A stretch of 19,830 nt of DNA. It comes from Actinomycetes bacterium. Lineage in GTDB: Bacteria; Actinomycetota; Acidimicrobiia; Acidimicrobiales; Microtrichaceae. Location of the stretch: assembly GCA_023389745.1 (NCBI GenBank), contig JAEWED010000126.1:1-19830 (forward strand), in the 5' to 3' direction. The notes under the pieces are model-generated. The model was not told the DNA's origin, searched no databases, and was given only the letters and a program-made list of their open reading frames with translations. The translations under genes were made by a program, and so were the position numbers. Shown piece by piece: positions 14,869 to 19,830 of the stretch; the stretch's first letter is position 1, and every line of letters starts with the position of its first letter.

Positions 14869-16390
14869 GGCCGAGGCCGATCAGTCCGCCGACGACACCG
14901 GCGGCGCAGATCATCAGCATCGACCCGAAGCCCGGGCCGGTCAGCAGCCGGACCGGCAGCGCGCACGCCGCCACGCACGCCGACACGACGAGGCCCGGCA
15001 CCAGCGCGGCGCACACCGCGGCCGTCTTCGCCTCGACGATGTTGTTGACCACGATCTGGCGGACGAGCGTGAAGACCGACGCCACGACCAGGTGCACGAC
15101 CGCGACCCACACGACGCCGTGCGGCGCGATGAACCACATCGAGACGAGCATCACCGGCACCATGACCAGGTTGATGCGCATCATCACGCCCGGCCGTCCG
15201 ATCGCGAACAGCAGGTCACCGGTCGCGAAGCCCAGGCCGACGACGCAGCCGGTCAGCGACAGGATCTCCATGGTCTGGATGGTCACCGGCGCCGCGCTGC
15301 CGTACATGACGCCGATGGCGTCACGGGCGACGAGCGCGAGCCCGACGCCGACGGGGATCGAGAACATCGCCACCAGCCGCAGCGCCCGGTAGAGGGCGTC
15401 GCGCATGGCGACGGCGCCCTCGGCCCGGATGCGGGAGTACATCGGGAACAGCACCGCCGACATGGCGTTGAGCTGGGCGCCCATCACGAACTCGGGCAGG
15501 CGGAACGCCTGGTAGTAGAGCGGGTACTGATCGGAGCGCCGGTTGCCGACGATGAGGTAGTCGCCGTTGAGCGACAGCACGCCGAGGATGCGGGTGCCGG
15601 CCATGCGCCAGGCGTAGGCGAAGAGCTCCTTGACCACGGGGAGGTCCCAGCGCAGCACGGGCTTGAACCGCATGAAGAGCCAGGTCAGCACCAGCCACAC
15701 CGCATAGGCGGCGATCAGCCCGACGATGACCGCCCACGCGCCGAAGCCGCCGGCGACCAGGCCGATCGTGACCACGAAGCGGGTGCCGTCGCGAGCGACC
15801 TCGACCACTGCCCGCTTCTTGAAGTCCATGCTGCGCATGAACAACGCCCACGGGATGGTGGTCAGGCCCGACAGCACCACCACGATCGCCAGACATCGGA
15901 ACACGTTCGTGTACTCGGGCAGGTCGAAGTACCCCGCGATGACCGGCGCCAGGAGCAGGGCGAGCGACGCCAGCACCGCCATGATGCCGACGTTGGCGGT
16001 GAACGCGACCCGGACCCGGTCAGTGATGCCCTCTTCCTGCTCGTAGACGAGCGCGGCACCCATGCCCAGGTCGAGCGCGTTGTCGAAGTAGAAGGTCACC
16101 ACCATGAGGGTGACCATGACGGCGTACTCGGTCGGGTCGAGCACCCGGGCCAGGTAGGCGGCGAGCACCAGCGCCGACGCGTAGCGGGTGAACACGCCGA
16201 CGTTCGCCCAGAGGAAACCTCGCGACGCCTTGGTGCCGACGGACAGCTCGGGCTCGCCCGTCGCTGCGGCCTCGCTCATCGCCGCGCGGGTCTCCTCGTC
16301 GCCGAGCAGCGCGCCGGCGGCGTCAGTGGTCACACCGGGGAGCTCACCGCCGTCGGCGGAGGCTCCCGGTTCGTCGCCCCGGGTGTCCAT
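14810..16390 (-). CDS. Wzx/WzxC-like oligosaccharide flippase (MVF/MOP superfamily)
   Basis: This 526-aa polytopic membrane protein has about 12-14 hydrophobic helices after a ~50-residue acidic, disordered N-terminus. Conserved features of the WzxC/polysaccharide-synthase-3 group are the start of the fold at TKASRGFLWANVGVFTRYAS, LARVLDPTEYAVMVTLMV, the loop LVYEQEEGITDRVRVAFT, and NGDYLIVGNRRSDQYPLYY with FPMYSRI. It should flip undecaprenyl-linked oligosaccharide units across the cytoplasmic membrane. The ATG at 16390 follows the chain-length gene stop by four bases, so the two are probably co-translated. Its 3' end overlaps the oppositely oriented acetyltransferase gene by 59 bases. No Wzy polymerase is present nearby. 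Confidence 0.92.
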   Translation of the reverse strand: MDTRGDEPGASADGGELPGVTTDAAGALLGDEETRAAMSEAAATGEPELSVGTKASRGFLWANVGVFTRYASALVLAAYLARVLDPTEYAVMVTLMVVTFYFDNALDLGMGAALVYEQEEGITDRVRVAFTANVGIMAVLASLALLLAPVIAGYFDLPEYTNVFRCLAIVVVLSGLTTIPWALFMRSMDFKKRAVVEVARDGTRFVVTIGLVAGGFGAWAVIVGLIAAYAVWLVLTWLFMRFKPVLRWDLPVVKELFAYAWRMAGTRILGVLSLNGDYLIVGNRRSDQYPLYYQAFRLPEFVMGAQLNAMSAVLFPMYSRIRAEGAVAMRDALYRALRLVAMFSIPVGVGLALVARDAIGVMYGSAAPVTIQTMEILSLTGCVVGLGFATGDLLFAIGRPGVMMRINLVMVPVMLVSMWFIAPHGVVWVAVVHLVVASVFTLVRQIVVNNIVEAKTAAVCAALVPGLVVSACVAACALPVRLLTGPGFGSMLMICAAGVVGGLIGLGLSRAAREELLGLVSKVRGH

Positions 16391-16394
16391 CGCT

Positions 16395-17738
16395 CTAGCG
16401 TCGCAGGACGATGACGCCCGAGGCCCCGGAGCTGAACGACCGCAGCGTGTCGCCGGCAGAACGGGCGTCGGTGAGGCTGGTCTCGCCCTCGGTCACCATC
16501 ATGAGGGTGGCGTCCGCCAGGGAGAGCAGCTGCGAGGTGGGCACCGGGCCGGGCAGTCGAGGCCCGTTGACGACCACGACGTAGCGGCCGGCGAGCCCTT
16601 CGAGCACCCGGTGGAAGGTGGTGCGCATCCGCAGGATGTTGCGGCTGGTGTCCACGCCGACGCTCAGGAACTTGACCATGCCCGCGGGCGCCTGGAGACC
16701 CTCGAGGATCGGCGGCAGGTTGGCGTCGCTCAGCGGCAGCAGCGCGGCATCCGCGTCGAGCTGGCCGGCGAGGCACTCGGACAGGCCGGCGATGTCGCTG
16801 GCGTGCAGCAGCCCGGTGAGCACGCCGTTGTCCATGTCGGCGTCGATCAGGGCGACCGGCTGACCGAAGCTGCGAGCGATCACGCATGACAGGGCGAGTG
16901 CCATCTCGGCGCGGTCCTCGCCCTCGCCGGTGCCGACGAGCACGAGGCGGTGCACCGAGTCGTTCAGGCTGAGTCGCTCGACCGCCGCGACCACCCCGGC
17001 GACGGAGTCCTGGGGGCTGGCGCCGCGCGCACGCAGCGCCGGGACCTTGGCGAGGATGGGCAGGTCGAGCGCGTCGGTCACGTCCTGGGCGGTGACCACG
17101 ACCGGTCGACGCAGGTTCCGCACGGCGAAGAACGCCGCCGGGATGAGCCCACCGAGCAGCAGACCGAAGATCACGGCGAAGGGCACCGAGGTGTTCGTGG
17201 TGCTCTGCAGCGGCTTCGGGAACACCTCGGAGAAGATGGCCCCGCTGATGCGCTGGTCGACCGGGGTGTCCTTCTGCGCGGTGTCGAACACGCTGCGCAG
17301 TGCCGGGATCACCTGGGCGGAGACCTGCTCGGAGACCTCACGGTCGGGGTTCGTCACCACGATGTCCATGAAGGCCGACTCGGGCGAGCGCTTGGTGCCG
17401 ACCATGCCGGAGATCTCGTCGATCGACTGCGGCAGGTCGCCGCGGCGCTTGATCTCGGCCGCCAGGCCCTTCGACTTGATGATGCTCTCGAGGGCCAGGG
17501 TGAGGACCTCGTTGTCGTTCGGGTTGCCACCCGACAGCACGATGACCGACCGCGACGTCTGGTACTGCGGCACCTGCACCGCGGCGAGCGCACCCGCCAC
17601 CGCGCCGACGATCAGCGCCGACGCGATCACGATGATCACCTGGGTCCTGGTGAGCCGGAGCGACCGACGGGTCTCCTCCTGGCGGGCCGGCTCCTCGTAG
17701 GCCGCGACCGCCGTGGTCGATGTTCGCATCGGGGTCAT
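16395..17738 (-). CDS. Wzz-type chain-length determinant fused to a BY-kinase-like domain with degenerate P-loop
   Basis: From the ATG at 17738 it has 447 aa. Two transmembrane helices (about 32-54 and 187-206) flank an extracytoplasmic Wzz-like region (QYQTSRSVIVLSGG, MVGTKRSPESAFMDIVVTNPD). The cytoplasmic C-terminal half looks like a bacterial tyrosine kinase or MinD/ParA-type ATPase: VLVGTGEGEDRAEMALAL at the Walker A position (about 267-284), ALIDADMD as Walker A' (296-303) and YVVVVNGPR as Walker B (386-394). The Walker A Lys-Ser/Thr is replaced by Glu-Asp, and no tyrosine cluster ends the protein, so kinase activity is unlikely. It probably sets polysaccharide chain length by oligomerisation. 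An AGGAG lies 13 bases before the ATG; GTG 17816 and ATG 17729 are alternatives. Confidence 0.88.
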   Translation of the reverse strand: MTPMRTSTTAVAAYEEPARQEETRRSLRLTRTQVIIVIASALIVGAVAGALAAVQVPQYQTSRSVIVLSGGNPNDNEVLTLALESIIKSKGLAAEIKRRGDLPQSIDEISGMVGTKRSPESAFMDIVVTNPDREVSEQVSAQVIPALRSVFDTAQKDTPVDQRISGAIFSEVFPKPLQSTTNTSVPFAVIFGLLLGGLIPAAFFAVRNLRRPVVVTAQDVTDALDLPILAKVPALRARGASPQDSVAGVVAAVERLSLNDSVHRLVLVGTGEGEDRAEMALALSCVIARSFGQPVALIDADMDNGVLTGLLHASDIAGLSECLAGQLDADAALLPLSDANLPPILEGLQAPAGMVKFLSVGVDTSRNILRMRTTFHRVLEGLAGRYVVVVNGPRLPGPVPTSQLLSLADATLMMVTEGETSLTDARSAGDTLRSFSSGASGVIVLRR

Positions 17739-17828
17739 CTCGACCGATCGTCTCCTCGTCAAGTGGGCGTCGCCGCCGGCGACGTCTCCATCCCCAGGAC
17801 GGGGTCCGGTGTCCACACGCCTCGGACG

Positions 17829-17834
17829 AGCCTA
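17829..17834 (-). promoter_or_regulatory. Weak -10 candidate for the wzz-wzx pair
   Basis: On the minus strand TAGGCT fits TAnnnT, with TTTCGG 17 bases upstream as a poor -35. The leader to the ATG at 17738 would be about 80-85 bases. The assignment is tentative. Confidence 0.25.
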
Positions 17835-17877
17835 CCGGGAGCGTCTGCGGACCGAAATACCCCCCGGTGACATTGCT

Positions 17878-17892
17878 CACGTCATCGACGTG
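17878..17892. promoter_or_regulatory. Inverted repeat CACGTC-ATC-GACGTG, possible operator
   Basis: Perfect six-base arms with a three-base centre lie in the 223-base divergent region between the chain-length gene and bS22. The site is upstream of both candidate promoters (30 bases from the bS22 -35 and about 45 from the leftward -10). Confidence 0.35.
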
Positions 17893-17921
17893 GCGTCGAC
17901 CCCGGGATCTGGGCGCTCGTT

Positions 17922-17951
17922 TTGAGATCTGCCCGGTGGTGGTCCTAGTGT
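17922..17951 (+). promoter_or_regulatory. Promoter of the bS22 gene, near-leaderless
   Basis: TTGAGA (17922-17927) is followed after 18 bases by TAGTGT (17946-17951). The ATG at 17962 begins only 11 bases past the -10, so the transcript would have a leader of a few bases or none. No Shine-Dalgarno is present, which agrees with this. Confidence 0.5.
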
Positions 17952-17961
17952 CGAACCCGCC

Positions 17962-18063
17962 ATGGGCTCACTCATCAAGAAGCGCCGTAAGCGCATGCGG
18001 AAGAAGAAGCACAAGAAGTTGCTGAGGCGCACGCGCCATCAGCGCCGCGCCAGGGGCAAGTGA
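17962..18063 (+). CDS. Small ribosomal subunit protein bS22 (AURKAIP1/COX24 domain, 33 aa)
   Basis: A 34-codon frame including the stop encodes a 33-residue, extremely basic peptide starting MGSLIKKRRKRMRKKKHKK and ending RRARGK. I recognise it as the actinobacterial bS22 family (annotated AURKAIP1/COX24 domain-containing), almost identical in pattern to the mycobacterial protein found bound near the decoding centre of the small subunit. It has its own promoter 11 bases upstream and is transcribed opposite to its neighbours. Its stop is 21 bases from the convergent ispE stop, with no terminator hairpin that I can see between them. The gene is easily missed because of its length; the length and composition match the family, so the call is strong. 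Confidence 0.93.
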   Translation: MGSLIKKRRKRMRKKKHKKLLRRTRHQRRARGK

Positions 18064-18084
18064 GCCCCGGGTCCGCCGGCCTCG

Positions 18085-18825
18085 TCACCTGCCCGACGGC
18101 AGCGTGCTGACGACCTTCCGGCCCGGACCCGGATGAGCACCCTCCACGAACCACGTCGAGCCGCTACCGGCCAGACGCGCACGCCGGGCTGACACGCGCT
18201 CGAGTTCGTCGCGCCACTCCCCGAGCTGCGGATAGGCCTCGAGCGCCGCGGGTTCGAGATCGTTGTCGCCGACCTCGTTCCGGGGTCCGCCCATGTCGTC
18301 CCAGCACCGGTACACCACCGGGGTCGATGCGTGCACGGGCGGCGTGAGGAGCGTGAACGTGCGCGCCTCGAACGGCAGCGGTTCGACGAGCTCGCCGATC
18401 CCCTGCACCCGGGCGCGACCGCCCCGCAGGCAGAACGCCACGTCGGCACCGATGCGCGCCGCGAGCTCCAGATCGTCGACGCCCGCCCACCGCAGGACCG
18501 CCGCGGCGTCCGAGCTGCCCCCGCCCAGGCCGGCACCGGCGGGGATGTGCTTGTGCAGCTCGATCCCGGCGCGACGGCGCGCGGCGCGGAGCGCCTGCTG
18601 CACCAGGTCGTCGGGCGAGCCGGGCTCGGCCACGCCGTCGCGCACGACGGTGAACACGTCGCCGTCGGGGTCGACCTCGATGCGGTCGTACAGGTCGACG
18701 CTGACCATCTCGGCGTCGATCAGGTGGTAGCCGTCGTCGCGCACGCCGGTGATGCGCAACGACAACGTGAGCTTCGCCGGGGCGAGCAGGGTGAGCGGCG
18801 TCTCGCCGGCTCCGGTGCGGGTCAT
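18085..18825 (-). CDS. ispE: 4-diphosphocytidyl-2-C-methyl-D-erythritol kinase
   Basis: The 246-aa GHMP kinase phosphorylates CDP-methylerythritol in the MEP isoprenoid pathway. Visible motifs are APAKLTLSL (Lys18, catalytic), GVRDDGYHLIDAEM, the ATP loop PAGAGLGGGSSDAA (95-108), GADVAFCLRGGRARVQGIGE (Asp129, catalytic) and the C-terminal LAGSGST. It is shorter than the usual 280-310 aa, and the Asn usually seen in the AK-x-N motif is Thr here. The ATG at 18825 overlaps the rsmA stop (TGATG) and has AGGAG five bases upstream, showing translational coupling; the preceding GTG codon is a less likely start. The product supplies undecaprenyl precursors that polysaccharide export also needs. Confidence 0.94.
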   Translation of the reverse strand: MTRTGAGETPLTLLAPAKLTLSLRITGVRDDGYHLIDAEMVSVDLYDRIEVDPDGDVFTVVRDGVAEPGSPDDLVQQALRAARRRAGIELHKHIPAGAGLGGGSSDAAAVLRWAGVDDLELAARIGADVAFCLRGGRARVQGIGELVEPLPFEARTFTLLTPPVHASTPVVYRCWDDMGGPRNEVGDNDLEPAALEAYPQLGEWRDELERVSARRARLAGSGSTWFVEGAHPGPGRKVVSTLPSGR

Positions 18826-19700
18826 CACTGCTCCTGTTCGGCGGAGGACTCTCCGATGTGGCTGTCAGCCCCCGCCTCGACGGCGATCGCCTCGGCGAGG
18901 CGGGTCCACTCCGAGATGTCGAGCTCCTCGGGTCGGCGGGTCACCTCGACGCCCGCGGCGTCGAACGCCGCGGCCGGCACGCTCCGGCCGAGGGTCGAGC
19001 GCAGCATCTTGCGGCGCTGGCGATAGGCCGTCTCGACGAGCGGGAAGACGTCGCCAGGTCCCACCGTCGTCGACGGCGGCGGTCGCCGGGTCATGCCGAT
19101 CACCGCCGAGGTCACCCTCGGCGCCGGCACGAAGACCTCGGGGGGCACCACACCGAGCAGGTCGGCCGAGGCGTACCACGCCACCTTCATCGACGGGATG
19201 CCGACGACCCGCCCACCCGGCCCGGCCACCAGGCGGTCGGCGACCTCCTTCTGGACCATCACGACCAGGTGGTCGACGATCGGCGCGTCGGCGAGCACAG
19301 CCATGATCAGCGGCACCGCGACGTTGTAGGGAAGGTTCGCCGCGAGCGTCCAGCGGTCCGCCCGCTCGGCGAGCTCGGTCTGCCAGTCGAGCGTCATCGC
19401 GTCGGCTTCGAGCACCTCGACCGCCGCGGCCCCGCGTTCGGCGAGCACGGCGCCCAGCAGCGGCACGAGCGTCCGGTCCTTCTCGACGGCGAGCACCGAT
19501 GCGCCCGTGTCGACGAGCGCCAGGGTGAGCGAGCCCAGCCCGGGACCGATCTCGACGACGTGGTCGCCCGGGCCGACGTGTGCCCACCTGGCGATGCGCA
19601 GCACCGTCGACGGGTCCGCCACGAAGTTCTGACCGAGGGACTTCCGGGCGTCCAGCCCGTGACGCTCGAGCAGCTCCCGGATCTCGGAAGGACCGAGCAC
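18825..19700 (-). CDS. rsmA: 16S rRNA (adenine1518-N6/adenine1519-N6)-dimethyltransferase
   Basis: This 291-aa KsgA family protein dimethylates two adjacent adenines in the 3'-terminal hairpin of 16S rRNA late in small-subunit assembly. Visible motifs are KSLGQNFV (20-27), SAM-binding VVEIGPGLGSLT (48-59), LAVEKD (70-75), EADAM (98-102) and the catalytic NLPYNVA (122-128). The C-terminal helical domain has PRVTSAVIGM and YRQRRKMLRSTLG. The start is GTG at 19700, one base after the upstream gene's stop, without a clear Shine-Dalgarno, so it depends on coupling to the upstream gene. It is followed by ispE with a one-base overlap, the widely conserved rsmA-ispE pair. Confidence 0.96.
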   Translation of the reverse strand: MLGPSEIRELLERHGLDARKSLGQNFVADPSTVLRIARWAHVGPGDHVVEIGPGLGSLTLALVDTGASVLAVEKDRTLVPLLGAVLAERGAAAVEVLEADAMTLDWQTELAERADRWTLAANLPYNVAVPLIMAVLADAPIVDHLVVMVQKEVADRLVAGPGGRVVGIPSMKVAWYASADLLGVVPPEVFVPAPRVTSAVIGMTRRPPPSTTVGPGDVFPLVETAYRQRRKMLRSTLGRSVPAAAFDAAGVEVTRRPEELDISEWTRLAEAIAVEAGADSHIGESSAEQEQ

Positions 19701-19701
19701 G

Positions 19702-19830
19702 TCAGCCGGCCCGGCCGGTGCTGCCCGACGAGCCGGTGCTGCCCGACGAGCCGGTGCTGCCCGACGAGCGCGTGCTGCCCGAGGAGCTGGTGTCGTCGTC
19801 GCCCGCGTCCTCGGGCGCCTCGGTCGTGGG
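19702..19830 (-). CDS. C-terminal tail of an unidentified protein (partial, 5' end beyond window)
   Basis: On the minus strand the last 42 codons plus TGA (19704-19702) are visible, in frame to the window edge. The tail is acidic (TTEAPEDAGDDD) and then Ser/Gly/Thr rich with repeated SSGSTG units made by an 18-bp tandem repeat. No catalytic domain is visible, so the product cannot be named. In many actinobacteria an Rpf-type cell-wall protein precedes rsmA, and a low-complexity exported tail would suit that, but this is only inference. The TGA is one base before the rsmA GTG. The GC pattern and frame continuity support a real coding end rather than chance. Confidence 0.65.
   Translation of the reverse strand, partial: PTTEAPEDAGDDDTSSSGSTRSSGSTGSSGSTGSSGSTGRAG
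19714..19785. repeat. Four 18-bp tandem repeats at the 3' end of the gene upstream of rsmA
   Basis: Units GCCGGTGCTGCCCGACGA start at 19714, 19732 and 19750 (identical) and 19768 (diverged), ending at 19785. In frame on the minus strand they give SSGSTG repeats. Confidence 0.92.

Overview
The window is a dense, very GC-rich bacterial segment. Gene content and order point to Actinomycetota: tRNA-Gln, glmU, prs, rplY (ctc), pth, mfd, a SurA-type lipoprotein and mazG form one block, and rsmA-ispE sits nearby beside the tiny basic ribosomal protein bS22, which is known from actinobacteria. Several proteins look diverged (YabN-type MazG, an IspE with KLTLSL in place of KxNL, a short GlmU), which makes me favour a deep lineage such as Acidimicrobiia over mycobacteria or streptomycetes. 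That narrower placement is inference.

Layout, read in the direction of most transcription (minus strand, right to left): the C-terminal tail of an unidentified protein (19830-19702), rsmA (19700-18825) and ispE (18825-18085) are packed as a translationally coupled group. bS22 (17962-18063, plus strand) converges on ispE and is divergent from the next block. An exopolysaccharide module follows: a Wzz-like chain-length/tyrosine-kinase-like protein and a Wzx flippase (minus), a BioF2/FemAB-like acetyltransferase (plus, overlapping the flippase tail to tail), a WcaJ-type polyprenyl glycosylphosphotransferase, a GT4 glycosyltransferase and an FkbM methyltransferase (minus). After that come tRNA-Gln(UUG), glmU, prs, rplY, pth, mfd, the SurA-like lipoprotein and mazG, which runs off the left edge.

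Functionally, the polysaccharide module contains an initiating transferase, a glycosyltransferase, two tailoring enzymes, a flippase and a chain-length regulator, but no recognisable Wzy polymerase inside the window. The neighbouring core genes supply UDP-GlcNAc (glmU), PRPP (prs), isoprenoid precursor (ispE), translation quality control and ribosome functions (pth, rplY, rsmA, bS22), transcription-coupled repair (mfd) and nucleotide-pool or stress functions (mazG).

I see no CRISPR array, insertion sequence, phage gene or obvious new defence system. The most notable points are: a GlmU that stops before the acetyltransferase active site; its ATG sharing a base with the CCA end of the upstream tRNA-Gln; a BY-kinase-like domain with an altered P-loop; several short tandem-repeat patches at gene ends; and paired palindromes in the divergent polysaccharide promoter region. 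No stretch longer than 300 bases lacks a gene. The longest gaps are 13422-13689 and 17739-17961, and both are divergent control regions.
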